The position numbers and the translations under genes were made by a program. A stretch of DNA of 64,000 nt. Origin: Pontimicrobium sp. SW4. GTDB taxonomy: Bacteria; Bacteroidota; Bacteroidia; Flavobacteriales; Flavobacteriaceae. Below the pieces are notes generated by a model. It made no database searches and was not told where the DNA came from. It saw nothing but the letters and a program-made list of their open reading frames with translations. Position 1 is the first letter of the stretch, and every line of letters starts with the position of its first letter. Shown here one piece after another: positions 9,815 through 19,533 of the stretch. The DNA is taken from assembly GCF_039954625.1 (NCBI RefSeq), contig NZ_CP157199.1, positions 1,364,001 to 1,428,000 of the forward strand, given 5' to 3'.

Positions 9815-9845
9815 AAAAAGCGCTACCTATTAAAGCGCGCTTTTT
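9815..9845 (-). terminator. Rho-independent terminator of the OmpA-type lipoprotein gene
   Basis: AAAAAGCGC and GCGCTTTTT form a perfect 9-base inverted repeat with a 13-base loop, 22 bases past the stop codon of 9868-10731. It also shields the promoter of the next operon. Confidence 0.75.
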
Positions 9846-9867
9846 GATGTAATTTGAGGCAATAGAA

Positions 9868-10731
9868 TTATTCTTCGACTGTCGAATCTGACATTAATGC
9901 GAAAAATTTATTAATGTTTGGCAAAATCATAATACGAGTTCTTCTATTCTTTGCTCTGTTTTCTTTAGAGTCATTATCAACCAATGGTTGGTAGCTACTA
10001 CGTCCAGATGCAATTAACTTTTCTGGAGCAACATTATATTGATTTTGCAGCTTTCTAACAACCGATGTAGCACGTAAAACACTTAAGTCCCAATTGTCTG
10101 TTACTTTAGCATTATTTATGCTTCTAGCGTCAGTATGACCTTCTACCATAACATCAATGCTAGGTTCTGAGTTTATAACATCTGCTAGTTTTTGCAAAAT
10201 GGCATCAGCTTTATTACTTACTCGGTAACTTGCTGTGTTAAATAATAACTTATCAGAAATAGAAATCATTACTACAGTTTCATCAATACTAATTGCAATA
10301 TCTTCATCTTCATTAAGACTAGATGTATCAAGGGTTTTAGTTAAGTTATGTGAAACAGCAAGATTCATAGAATCTTTTAATGTATTTGCTTGACTTAGAA
10401 GCTCAGGGTCAACTTGCTTTAAAGTCTCACGCATTTTTCTTTTAGTATCGTTAGAAATTACAGCTACATTCTCAATAGTTTCAAGTTTAGCATCATTCTC
10501 AACGCTTAATTCTGTATTTAATTCAGACAAAGAATTAATTTTTTTGTTGTATTGATCTACACGAACTTGAATAGCACTAAACTTAGTTTCTAAATCTTCT
10601 TTTTCGACTCTAGTTTTAGTTAGTTCACTTTTTATTTGTCCGTTTTCAGTCTCTAATGCAACATACTTTTTTTTAGACACACAAGAGGTTAAAATCAATC
10701 CGCTTAATAATAGAATTGAGAGTTTTTTCAT
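9868..10731 (-). CDS. OmpA-family peptidoglycan-binding lipoprotein
   Basis: A 287-residue lipoprotein. The N-terminus has a lipobox (LTSC near residue 16). Residues about 25-110 are heptad-rich and should form a coiled coil (EKEDLETKF, INSLSELNTEL). The C-terminal OmpA domain carries the motif VEGHTDARS followed by LSVLRATSVV and ends with ENRAKNRRTRI. Such proteins tether the outer membrane to peptidoglycan in the periplasm. A strong terminator lies just downstream, so it is monocistronic, and it is divergent from the EF-G-like gene. Confidence 0.9.
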   Translation of the reverse strand: MKKLSILLLSGLILTSCVSKKKYVALETENGQIKSELTKTRVEKEDLETKFSAIQVRVDQYNKKINSLSELNTELSVENDAKLETIENVAVISNDTKRKMRETLKQVDPELLSQANTLKDSMNLAVSHNLTKTLDTSSLNEDEDIAISIDETVVMISISDKLLFNTASYRVSNKADAILQKLADVINSEPSIDVMVEGHTDARSINNAKVTDNWDLSVLRATSVVRKLQNQYNVAPEKLIASGRSSYQPLVDNDSKENRAKNRRTRIMILPNINKFFALMSDSTVEE

Positions 10732-10975
10732 AATGATAGTTTTATGGATTAAATTGTTTAAGAGTATTTACGGTTATAATCTATAATTGGATTTTTTTAA
10801 TACAGTTTTTTGTCAAAAAGTTGAAATGAGTTGAAAACAAGTCAAGTTTTTTGTATCTTAAATGCCCTCTTTTGTCTCAAAATACACTATGATACTTTAT
10901 AGTTATTAACTAACAAAAATCATGTTTTTATTTACTAAATGTGATTAGTTTTATTGAGTAATTAAATTAAAGCAT

Positions 10976-13084
10976 ATGAAAGTATTTGATGACAAGCACA
11001 TCAAAAATATAGTTTTTGTTGGCGCACATAATAGTGGAAAAACAACCCTTTCTGAGACCATGCTTTTTGAGGCTGGTCTTATTAATAGAAGAGGGAGAGT
11101 TGAGGATAAAAATACCATATCAGATTACCATGAGATAGAGCACCAGCGTGGTGCTTCAGTTTTTGCAACACCTTTGCATACAGAATGGAGGAATTACAAA
11201 ATAAATATTATTGACACTCCAGGATTGGATGACTTTATTGGCGAAATCATTTCATCTATTCGGGTAGCAGACACTGTTGTTACTGTAATTAATGGTAGAC
11301 AAGGAGTTGAAGTAGGTACAGAAATTATTTGGAATTACATAGACAAATACCATCGACCAACCTTATTTGTAGTAAATCAAATAGATCATACAGATACTAA
11401 TTTTGAAGATAATTTTAAAAGTATAAAAAGCTTAGTTGGTAATAATGCAGTTATGATGCAATATCCAATTAAGATTGATGGCGCACAATGTATTATAGAT
11501 GTATTAAAAATGCGTTGTTATAAATTTAAACCAGAAGGAGGGAAGCCAGAAAAAATTGATATTCCAGAAGATCAACTGGATAAAGCCAATAAACTACACA
11601 ATGAGTTAGTTGAAAAAGCAGCTGAAAATGATGAGAATTTATTAGAATTATATGTTGATAGAGGGACTCTTAACGAAGATGAGATGCGCCAAGGGCTTAA
11701 AGCTGGAATGCTTAATCACGAAGTTTTTCCAGTATTCTGTGTGTCAGCACTTAACGATATGGGAACAGGTCGTTTAATGGGCTTTATTGATAATGTGGCG
11801 CCAGCTGCAGCCGATTTAAAGCCAGTACAAAGTAGAGAAGGAAAAACAATTGAAGCTAAAAAAGATGACGAAACAGTTTTATTTGTTTTTAAAACATTAT
11901 ACCAACCAAATTTAGGACAAATAAGCTTTTTTAAAGTAAAATCTGGCGAGGTTAATTTGAATGATAAATTAACAAATTCGCATACAAATGAAACAGAAAC
12001 TATTAACCAACTGTTTATAATGGATGGTAAGAACAGGGAGTCGGTCTCTAAACTTTCTGTAGGTGATATTGGAGCAACTCTTAAGCTAAAACATACTAGA
12101 ACTAATGATACTTTGCATAGCGGAAATACATCAATTAGTATAAAGTATATCCAGTATCCAGAATCTCGTATTACTAAGGCTGTAGAGGCTGTAAATAAAA
12201 ATGATGATGAAAAGTTAAGCGATGCTTTAAAGCGTATACATAGTCAAGATCCAACTGTAGTTATTATATATTCTAAAGAATCTAAAGAACAATTATTGGG
12301 TTGTCAAGGAGAATTGCATTTAGCAACTATTAAATGGACTTTAGAGAATATATATGGAGTAGAAGCGAAGTTTAAGAAACCAAAGATTCAATATAGAGAA
12401 ACCATACAGCGCTCATCAACAGCAAGTTATAGACATAAAAAACAATCTGGTGGATCAGGACAGTTTGCACAAGTGCACATGAAGATTGAACCATGGCATG
12501 AAAATATGCCTGAACCAGAAGGGTTTAACCTAAGAGGTAAAGAAGAGGTTAGCTTGCCTTGGGGAGGGAAGTTAGTGTTTTATAATTGTATTGTTGGAGG
12601 TGTTATAGACCAACGTTATTTACCTTCGATTATGAAAGGCGTATTGGAAGTTATGGAATCTGGACCGCTAACAGGATCATTTATACGCGATATTCGTGTT
12701 ATGGTATATGATGGAAAAATGCACTCGGTAGATTCTAATGATATATCATTTAAAATAGCAGGAGCGCATGCTTTTAAGGAAGCGTTTTTAAATGCTAATC
12801 CAAAGCTATTAGAACCAACAAACGAACTGACTGTAAAAGTACCAGAAGAAATGACTGGTAGCGTTATGACAGACTTGCAATCAAGACGATCTGTAATTCA
12901 GGGATTTGAAAATTTAGATAATTATCAAATATTAAAATGTCAAATTCCAGCAGCCGAATTGTTTGGATATTCAACCGATTTACGCTCATTAACACAAGGT
13001 AGAGCAACATTTAGTTCTACATTTTCGTCATACCAACCTGTGCCAGCAAATATTCAAAAAGAATTAGTAAAAGAAGAAGTTTAA
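10976..13084 (+). CDS. EF-G-like translational GTPase (EF-G2 type)
   Basis: A 702-residue protein with all EF-G domains. The G1 loop is GAHNSGKTT (residues 16-24), switch I contains EHQRGAS (55-61), G3 is DTPGL (80-84) and G4 is NQID (134-137). Domains III to V follow, including YRETI and SGGSGQFAQV. In canonical EF-G the G3 loop is DTPGHVDF with a catalytic histidine; here it reads DTPGLDDF, so that histidine is leucine. G1 and G4 also differ from housekeeping EF-G (GHVDAGKTT, NKMD). It is therefore a divergent paralogue, similar to the EF-G-like proteins annotated as EF-G2, and not the main elongation factor. The role is unknown. A small coiled-coil protein gene follows after 19 bases. Confidence 0.88.
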   Translation: MKVFDDKHIKNIVFVGAHNSGKTTLSETMLFEAGLINRRGRVEDKNTISDYHEIEHQRGASVFATPLHTEWRNYKINIIDTPGLDDFIGEIISSIRVADTVVTVINGRQGVEVGTEIIWNYIDKYHRPTLFVVNQIDHTDTNFEDNFKSIKSLVGNNAVMMQYPIKIDGAQCIIDVLKMRCYKFKPEGGKPEKIDIPEDQLDKANKLHNELVEKAAENDENLLELYVDRGTLNEDEMRQGLKAGMLNHEVFPVFCVSALNDMGTGRLMGFIDNVAPAAADLKPVQSREGKTIEAKKDDETVLFVFKTLYQPNLGQISFFKVKSGEVNLNDKLTNSHTNETETINQLFIMDGKNRESVSKLSVGDIGATLKLKHTRTNDTLHSGNTSISIKYIQYPESRITKAVEAVNKNDDEKLSDALKRIHSQDPTVVIIYSKESKEQLLGCQGELHLATIKWTLENIYGVEAKFKKPKIQYRETIQRSSTASYRHKKQSGGSGQFAQVHMKIEPWHENMPEPEGFNLRGKEEVSLPWGGKLVFYNCIVGGVIDQRYLPSIMKGVLEVMESGPLTGSFIRDIRVMVYDGKMHSVDSNDISFKIAGAHAFKEAFLNANPKLLEPTNELTVKVPEEMTGSVMTDLQSRRSVIQGFENLDNYQILKCQIPAAELFGYSTDLRSLTQGRATFSSTFSSYQPVPANIQKELVKEEV

Positions 13085-13103
13085 CACATAATAAGCAAAA
13101 CAC

Positions 13104-13484
13104 ATGCAAGCGAAAGTATCATATTTAAGCGACCTCAAGTTTAATCTAGAAACTTGGAAAAGAGAATTACGTTTTCATTTTAATGAAATGGACACGTTTG
13201 AAGAAAAGCTAGAAGAAATAGCTAGTAGAGAGTTTGGAAAGCAAGCAACTATTCCTCTAGAGAATTTTCAAAACAAAATAATGATTGAAAAAAATGCTAT
13301 ATCAAAACTAATGCACAGAATTAGAAATAAAATGGCAAATATTAATAATGCAGATTTTAATGAAACAATAGATGGTCGCTTACAAAACGAGCAGCATACA
13401 TTAAAAGAAGATATGCGTACTTATATAAAAATGCATTATGATTTAAAAGAAGATATGATGGATTATTTCCGTGAATGGTTATAA
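13104..13484 (+). CDS. Small charged helical protein, unknown function
   Basis: I do not recognise this family. It has 126 residues, no signal peptide and no membrane segment. It is almost entirely helical and charged, with heptad-like spacing (LETWKRELRFHFNEMDTFEEKLEEI) and a C-terminal helix ending DYFREWL. The gene starts 19 bases after the EF-G-like gene, is on the same strand and is followed by a terminator, so the two form an operon. A role linked to the EF-G-like GTPase is possible, but only the gene order suggests it. Confidence 0.75.
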   Translation: MQAKVSYLSDLKFNLETWKRELRFHFNEMDTFEEKLEEIASREFGKQATIPLENFQNKIMIEKNAISKLMHRIRNKMANINNADFNETIDGRLQNEQHTLKEDMRTYIKMHYDLKEDMMDYFREWL

Positions 13485-13508
13485 TACTTAATTATCTAGG
13501 TTAATACG

Positions 13509-13545
13509 AAAAGGTCATATTTATTTAATGAAAGTGACCTTTTTT
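13509..13545 (+). terminator. Rho-independent terminator of the EF-G-like operon
   Basis: AAAAGGTCA and TGACCTTTT form an inverted repeat followed by more T, 25 bases after the stop codon of the small helical protein gene. Confidence 0.75.
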
Positions 13546-13639
13546 ATTTGCATTAAACTTATATTCATTTACAACTACATAATACTAATTTAAGAGAATT
13601 TTAAGTTAACTGTACATTCTTAATTTATATCTTGTAGTG

Positions 13640-14284
13640 ATGAATTTTATAAAGAAATATTTAGTGTTGTGTTTGTTTCCAATGATTGGATATTCACAAT
13701 ACTCACAAAATGATTGGGCAGAAAGAGATACTTGGATGCCAATAGAAAAAATATTTGAGTTAGCGTCTATTAGTGAAGGAAGCCATGTTGCAGATATTGG
13801 TTGTCATGAGGGTTATTTAAGTATTCACTTAGCAAATAAAGTTGGGACAAACGGAAAAGTTTATGCTGTAGATGTAAGAGAAGACCGATTAGATCTTTTA
13901 GAAGAGCATTTAAAAACTAGAGAGTTAAATAATGTGTCTGTGATTTTAGGTGATTATGATAATCCAAAATTGCCTAATGTATCCTTAGATGTTGTTGTAA
14001 TTATGGATACTTATCATGAAATGAAAGATTATATGACTATATTGGAACATGTCAAATTATCGTTAAAACCTGGTGGACGAATTGTGATTATTGAAAAGCA
14101 AAAGTTAAAAGTAAGAGATCAATCAAGAGCATCTCAAACTGATGCACATAGTATGTCAATAAAATATGTTAGAAAAGAATTGATTAATGCAGGTTTTAAT
14201 CAACTTGTTCAAAAGAGTAATATTGGTTTTTGGCAGAATGATAAGGACAAAGTAATTTGGATGCTCATTGCTACTAAAGAGTAG
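13640..14284 (+). CDS. SAM-dependent class I methyltransferase with apparent signal peptide
   Basis: About 214 residues from the ATG at 13640; the open frame can also start at a GTG one codon earlier. A Rossmann methyltransferase core is visible: motif I VADIGCHEGYLSIHLA, motif II region VYAVDVRED, VILGDYDNPKLP, and LKPGGRIVIIEK. The N-terminus MNFIKKYLVLCLFPMIGYSQ looks like a cleavable signal peptide, which is odd for an enzyme needing cytosolic SAM. The domain itself starts about 35 residues later. Similar signal-bearing methyltransferases are annotated in Bacteroidota. The substrate is unknown. It is the last gene before the repeat-rich accessory region. Confidence 0.8.
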   Translation: MNFIKKYLVLCLFPMIGYSQYSQNDWAERDTWMPIEKIFELASISEGSHVADIGCHEGYLSIHLANKVGTNGKVYAVDVREDRLDLLEEHLKTRELNNVSVILGDYDNPKLPNVSLDVVVIMDTYHEMKDYMTILEHVKLSLKPGGRIVIIEKQKLKVRDQSRASQTDAHSMSIKYVRKELINAGFNQLVQKSNIGFWQNDKDKVIWMLIATKE

Positions 14285-14301
14285 ATAGCAAGATAATTAT
14301 T

Positions 14302-14434
14302 TGACATAATATAAATTATAGTACATTTTGTAATATTGGTTTATCGAGTGGATGAAGCAAGATTATAAGAATGATGGCGCGCTGGCGATTAACGTGCGTA
14401 TTCTATGTAGCTATAATGATACTATGTAAAATAG
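14302..14434. repeat. Degenerate L/R intergenic repeat, left edge of the module array
   Basis: Contains a weak left motif (TGACATAATATAAATTATAG at about 14302-14321) and a clear right motif (TAGCTATAAT at 14408-14417, then TATGTAA at 14423-14429). The stretch between them (GGATGAAGCAAGATT... GCGCGCTGGC) resembles the corresponding stretch in the copy at 44153-44372. No coding frame is supported here. Confidence 0.7.
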
Positions 14435-14520
14435 AGCCTCTCGTATAAATTCAATATTCTGAACTATTGTATAGAAATTTTCAAATAAGAAATTCTCGTA
14501 AATTTAATATTTGCAGAAAA

Positions 14521-15105
14521 TGTATCTATAATTTGCCGTTATGTAAAATAGCCGCTACCAAGCGCTCGATTGTTTTATAAAATCAAATTGCTCTGGCAAT
14601 TTATTTTACACACAATTATCCAACGCTTGCCAACGCCAAAATAAAAGCTAACCTTTTTGCTGTTATTGAAATTTTAGCGTATTTGAATAATTGTGCATCA
14701 TATTTTTTTCTACGCGATTCTCGTAAGCTTGCCATAAGAGCTTAAATTTTAAGAAAAATAAAATTTCAAGCACTTATTCTATTCTCGTTATTATTTGAAC
14801 ATTTTTAATTGGAACTATTAATATTATGTAAAATAGAAATTGAAGATTTGAACTACTTAAGTTTTGATAATATCTTTTTTTCTTGGATAAAAAAAGAAAC
14901 AAAAAATCATGACTGCATATAATTTTGGAAACAATTACGGTTCGTTACGCTATATTTTAGGAAACATTGTAACTAACCAAGATTTCTGTAGAAAACGCTT
15001 TAAAGAGTTAAAAAACCAATAATAACAGTAACTAACTCCCTAAAATATTACGCTCCTCTCTCCTATTGTTTTAGCCAAAATTCTATGAGGTCGAGCACAA
15101 AACCG
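14521..15105 (+). repeat. Long direct repeat, copy 1, left of the restriction operon
   Basis: The first 121 bases (14521-14641) match 23162-23282 with only two differences by hand alignment. The rest is similar in blocks: the TTCTCGT...AAATTTTAA block, the TTTTGGAAACAATTA block, and the CCTATTGTTTTAGCCAAA...TATGAGGTCGA block. It includes a perfect AAATTGC/GCAATTT hairpin (14585-14602) and a wider TGTAAAATA/TATTTTACA pair (14542-14550 and 14603-14611). Together with the degenerate copy before it and about 30 bases after it, it accounts for the gene-free stretch 14285-15132. Confidence 0.85.
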
Positions 15106-15132
15106 AATTGCTAAAGTATAGTCTAATAATCT

Positions 15133-17772
15133 TTACATTCCACTAATCAATTCCTTTGCTTTGTCCAACGTAAATGCTCCTTTAACTTCTTTCTTGTCAA
15201 AAACCATAAAATAAGAAAAGTCGTGTCCAGATTGTTTTTCCCATTCGTTTCCAAGTCTGCACTTTCCTTCGCTGTCAGAACCATCCAAATGGTCTCCTTT
15301 CGTTTCTATTAAAATTGTTTTTCCAGATTTAGTCCTCAAAATAAAGTCAGGATAATGATTGGCTTTAAATCCGTTGATGTAAAATCCTTTTCCTCTTTCT
15401 AAATTTCTATGCCAAAACACAATGTTTGAAGAAGTTCCTATTTCCATTATAACTTTCTCCTCAAAGTTGTTCATTGTTCCTTCTTTTTCATACAATGAGT
15501 TTCCGATTGAAGAACCAACTTTTCCAGGAACTATTTCCTTTCCTAATTTCCAGTTTTCTTTAGCTGTTATGCGTTTCGATTTAATTAAATCCATAAATCG
15601 AGTTTCTGCATAACTGTCAGCAAGTTGTCTGATTTTAGCTTTAATTTTGTCTGTATAACTCCATTTTCTAACCAAAATATCACGCATTTGTTCTGCGTTC
15701 ATTCCTTTTAGGATTCTTCCAACATATACTTTTATTTCTTGGTCTGGAATTGGGTACATATTCCCAATAATTTGCATTATTTGATGCGTAATATCACTTA
15801 TTTGAGCATCTTTTGGTTTTGCCAAAATATATTCTGCAATTGGGTCTTTTATTTGACTTTCCTCAATCTTCACCCAATCTGGTGTATAATTGCCTTTGAC
15901 AGTTTCTGTTAAATCTACTTTGTATAAATCAGATGAAATTTGGTCAAAGTCGATTTTAATATCTTCATCAGAAAGTTTAAAATCTTTTAATAACGATTCT
16001 CTGTTTAGTAATTCTTCATCTGTGCCAAAAATGTCACTTGCTGTAACTTTTAAAAAGAATTGAGGAAAATTTATCTGTTCAATAAATTTTTTGTTCGCTT
16101 CTTTTACTCGATAGCGTTTTACTTTATCTCCCATTTCTCGAAAAATATTTTCGTCAACAGGTTGTTTTTCCTGTTCCCTAATTTGTTGTTCTAATTCATC
16201 ATTTTCTTCTTTAGAAATTGATTCAATTTCTTGATTGAAAGGATTGTTTTTTATTTCTTCCTCACTGGCATTTAGGTCAAAAGAAATTCTTCCTTTGTCA
16301 ATCGTTTCTTCTTTTTCTTCTACATGCTGTTCTGGAAATAGGAAAGATTCAACAGGATTTACAACTTGTTCTTCTTTTTCCTCTTCGGTCATTTTATCTG
16401 CAACTCTGTGTTCATTACCACTAAAACCAGATGCTTTTAAACCTTCAACAATGCTTTGTAAAGTTTCGTTGAATTTTGCAGAAGCAGTTAAAACGTAAGA
16501 AAGGTTTAATTGAAATGCTTTGTGTTTTTGAACATAAGGTTGACGTAAAACTCTACCCAAAATTTGTTCAACATCTACTGCACTTGATTTGTCAGCCAAG
16601 GAAGCTAAAATGTATGCAAAAGGACAATCCCAACCTTCTTTTAAAGCGTTGATCGTAATTATATATCTAACTTCACATTCTTTACTCTGTAAATCTGGAA
16701 TTCCTTTAAGCTCGTCAATGTTAGCAGTTTTTATTTTGATTTGATTTTCTGGAATACCTAATCCTAATAATTGTTCTTTTAATTTTTCAAAAGTTGTGTT
16801 GTCATCTTTAGTTTTTGGTTGAGCTTGAAACAGAACAATTGGTCTAATATATTTTCCACCATCAGCTTCTTCTTTCTTTGCAAGAATTTCCAGTTTCCGT
16901 TGTAAATGCAAAGCATTGTTTATGACTTCTGTTTTATCATGATTATTGTAAACAATAACAGGAAGTTTAACCATATGTTCCTTTTTTAATTCTATTGCTG
17001 GAACAAGACTTACAATGTTGCTATTGTCTTTTGGTGTTGCTGTTAAATCTAAAATAAAAGATGGATTCAAATTTTTTAACATATCTACACTCAAATCACT
17101 TTCTGCGTTGTGGCTTTCATCAACTACCAAAACAGGATGTAAACTTCTAATTACATTGATTAAAGCTGTGTCGTCAACACCTTCCAAAAGGTGTTTTCTA
17201 TTTGCATATTGAGGTACAAATGATGCTAATTGTCCGTTTTCTTGATATACTTTTCTGTCTTCTTTGTTTTTTGCTCTTAAACTCGCAAAACTCAAAACAA
17301 AAATGCTCAATTGTTCTTTTACAATTGTTGGATTGAAATTTGAACCTTGCTCTAAATCTGATTTTTCATAAATCTCGACTTTGTGATTAAAAAGTGCATT
17401 TAGCTTTTGACGATATGGATGCTCTGGATTAGATAACGCATTTACAGTTTGTTGTAATAAATTACTCCAAGGCACTAACCAAATGACTGCTTTAGTTTTG
17501 CTAGTGTCGTAAGCTGAAAAAATTGAATGTAAAGCATTGACAGCAATAAAGGTTTTTCCTCCAGCGGTTGGTACTTTTATACAAACGTGAGCTGATTTAG
17601 GAATGTTGTTTTTGTATGGTTGCATACCTGTATTATCCAAAGGATTGTATGGTCCAATTTTATCTTCCCAATACTGATTAAATGCAGTAGCGACATTTTT
17701 ATGTTCTTGAACATATTCTAAATACTCTTCAAGATTTTCTATTACTTTTTGTTGATAGCTCTTTAGTTCCAT
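15133..17772 (-). CDS. Type III restriction endonuclease, Res subunit
   Basis: An 879-residue helicase-nuclease. Superfamily 2 motifs: motif I PTAGGKT (residues 68-74), motif II DESH (218-221), DLTATP (about 242-247) and a late QILGRVLRQP (motif VI). The C-terminus carries a PD-(D/E)xK nuclease core with YPDF (PD at 808-809) and ETK (823-825). It cuts DNA after ATP-dependent translocation when two unmethylated sites are in inverted orientation, and needs the Mod subunit. The gene starts three bases after the mod stop and is the last gene of the five-gene operon. Length and motifs appear intact, so it should be active. Confidence 0.92.
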   Translation of the reverse strand: MELKSYQQKVIENLEEYLEYVQEHKNVATAFNQYWEDKIGPYNPLDNTGMQPYKNNIPKSAHVCIKVPTAGGKTFIAVNALHSIFSAYDTSKTKAVIWLVPWSNLLQQTVNALSNPEHPYRQKLNALFNHKVEIYEKSDLEQGSNFNPTIVKEQLSIFVLSFASLRAKNKEDRKVYQENGQLASFVPQYANRKHLLEGVDDTALINVIRSLHPVLVVDESHNAESDLSVDMLKNLNPSFILDLTATPKDNSNIVSLVPAIELKKEHMVKLPVIVYNNHDKTEVINNALHLQRKLEILAKKEEADGGKYIRPIVLFQAQPKTKDDNTTFEKLKEQLLGLGIPENQIKIKTANIDELKGIPDLQSKECEVRYIITINALKEGWDCPFAYILASLADKSSAVDVEQILGRVLRQPYVQKHKAFQLNLSYVLTASAKFNETLQSIVEGLKASGFSGNEHRVADKMTEEEKEEQVVNPVESFLFPEQHVEEKEETIDKGRISFDLNASEEEIKNNPFNQEIESISKEENDELEQQIREQEKQPVDENIFREMGDKVKRYRVKEANKKFIEQINFPQFFLKVTASDIFGTDEELLNRESLLKDFKLSDEDIKIDFDQISSDLYKVDLTETVKGNYTPDWVKIEESQIKDPIAEYILAKPKDAQISDITHQIMQIIGNMYPIPDQEIKVYVGRILKGMNAEQMRDILVRKWSYTDKIKAKIRQLADSYAETRFMDLIKSKRITAKENWKLGKEIVPGKVGSSIGNSLYEKEGTMNNFEEKVIMEIGTSSNIVFWHRNLERGKGFYINGFKANHYPDFILRTKSGKTILIETKGDHLDGSDSEGKCRLGNEWEKQSGHDFSYFMVFDKKEVKGAFTLDKAKELISGM

Positions 17773-17775
17773 AAT

Positions 17776-19530
17776 TTAAAATCTTGTAATGTCTCTCGGT
17801 ATTTTTTTGAAAATAATGTTGTTTTTTGCCATAAATTCTTTAGGTAATAAGCAATTGTCTGCATATATAACATATTGCTCTCCTTTGAATTTTATGAGTT
17901 CTAAAGCATCAAAATCTAATGTTGTTAATTGGTCTTTTTCGTAAATGAAATAGTAAATCGATTCTTCCTTTTTGCCTAAAAAGTAATTAGCTTCTTTTTG
18001 CTCTACAAAAGGTGTTCTGGTTTCTGAAAACCAAATGTATTCTCGTATTTTTTCTACTTCAACCTGTTCGTTCAAGTTTTGACTATCATCAAAAAGCGGT
18101 AATCCTAATTCGTAAAAATCAAATTTTCCATTATCATTTCCTGTTATTTGTTCACTCTTGTTATAACCATCAATTACTCTTTTAACTCTTTCTGCCGTAA
18201 TTTTATTCGCATATTCCTCTAATTCAATTAGAATATATTGTCTTTTACCATTATCCTCAATATTTAAATCAATAACTGAATGTGCAGTTGTACCAGAACC
18301 AGCAAATGAATCTAAAATGATATCATTACTGCTTGTTGACATATAAAGCAAGTCTCGAATTAATCGTTTAGGTTTTTTTGCATTATCAAATTTTGTATTC
18401 GCTTCTTTAGCCACGTTGCCCATATCCTTATAATATCCAGACCACCAATCACCTCTAATTGTAGTTAAACCATATGTGGTGTTGAAATCATTGGCATTAT
18501 TCACTTTTTCACCTAAAATTAATCTTTGGCGAATATTATCGTTAGAGTTTTTTGTTAACAAATATGACCTTGAGCTTTTATGTATTTTTTTTACGATTCC
18601 TTGTTCAAGTTCTAAATTTTCAAGACCAGATAAACTACTTACTTTATCGTCAGCTACTATAAATTCAGCATTCTTATGTACAAATTCTCTAAATTCTTCG
18701 GATACTGAATAGGCTTTTGCAATATTTTTATTTGATAGAGTGTATTTTCCTTTTTTCTCATTCGCAAGCTTTAAGTTTAGGAGATGTTGTAAAACATCCT
18801 TTTCATTTTCAATTATATGTTTTGATAATGTAATTTCTTTGAATGTATCATCATTTATTTGTTCTAAAAAGAGACTGTAATGAGTATCATAATCTTGCTT
18901 ATTATAAAGAATATTTTTTGCAATTGCTTTGTTTCCATTTTTCCTATACACTAAAATATATTCGCCATTTTTTACAATGTTTCCTTGTTTGGCAAACTTT
19001 ACTTTCTGGCCTTGAACAGAACTCATTTCTACGTGTAAAGTTGTGATGAAACTTTTTCGTCCAAAAATTTCATCCATGATGATTTTTAAATTTGCTTGTT
19101 CATTATCATCGATTGAAATAAAAATTATTCCTTCTGTTGATAATAGCTTATTCAGAAGCATTAATCTTGGATACATCATACACAACCATTTGTCGTGTCT
19201 TGTTAAATCGTCTCCTTCTTGACCAACTGTTTCACCCAACCATTTTTTAATTTTTGGATGATTAACATTGTCATTATATTGCCAGCCTTCATTTCCAGTA
19301 TTATATGGTGGGTCAATGTAAATAGCATTTACTCTTCCTTCGTATTCAGGTAATAAACTTTTAAGTGCTTCAAGGTTGTCTCCGTGTATTATTTTATTTC
19401 CGCTTTGAGTTGGTTCAGTTTGTTCTCCTTTTTTAGCGGTAAAACCGTATTTGTGTTCCAAAACTCTGTAAGGCACATCTTGGTGATGGCTTGTAACTTT
19501 GTCTTTTCCTATCCAATTGAGTGTTGGCAT
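17776..19530 (-). CDS. Type III DNA-methyltransferase, Mod subunit (N6-adenine, beta class)
   Basis: A 584-residue protein. Motif IV DPPY is at residues 73-76 and motif I FAGSGTT at 409-415, an order typical of beta-class N6-adenine methyltransferases including type III Mod. The variable middle region (about 170-350) is the expected target-recognition part, and it is larger than the core. ENGYILVYRK-like and GTTAHSVIDLN segments are also present. No simple-sequence repeat tract that would make it phase-variable was seen inside the gene. It directs both modification and target recognition for the Res subunit. It lies three bases from its neighbours on each side. Confidence 0.92.
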   Translation of the reverse strand: MPTLNWIGKDKVTSHHQDVPYRVLEHKYGFTAKKGEQTEPTQSGNKIIHGDNLEALKSLLPEYEGRVNAIYIDPPYNTGNEGWQYNDNVNHPKIKKWLGETVGQEGDDLTRHDKWLCMMYPRLMLLNKLLSTEGIIFISIDDNEQANLKIIMDEIFGRKSFITTLHVEMSSVQGQKVKFAKQGNIVKNGEYILVYRKNGNKAIAKNILYNKQDYDTHYSLFLEQINDDTFKEITLSKHIIENEKDVLQHLLNLKLANEKKGKYTLSNKNIAKAYSVSEEFREFVHKNAEFIVADDKVSSLSGLENLELEQGIVKKIHKSSRSYLLTKNSNDNIRQRLILGEKVNNANDFNTTYGLTTIRGDWWSGYYKDMGNVAKEANTKFDNAKKPKRLIRDLLYMSTSSNDIILDSFAGSGTTAHSVIDLNIEDNGKRQYILIELEEYANKITAERVKRVIDGYNKSEQITGNDNGKFDFYELGLPLFDDSQNLNEQVEVEKIREYIWFSETRTPFVEQKEANYFLGKKEESIYYFIYEKDQLTTLDFDALELIKFKGEQYVIYADNCLLPKEFMAKNNIIFKKIPRDITRF

Positions 19531-19533
19531 ATT

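Noticed and set aside
14281..15132. Possible small genes in the repeat region
   Set aside because: No frame has a family match or plausible start and ribosome site; the repeat structure explains the sequence.
17776..19530. Phase-variable mod gene
   Set aside because: No run of simple repeats or long homopolymer able to shift the frame was seen in the coding sequence.
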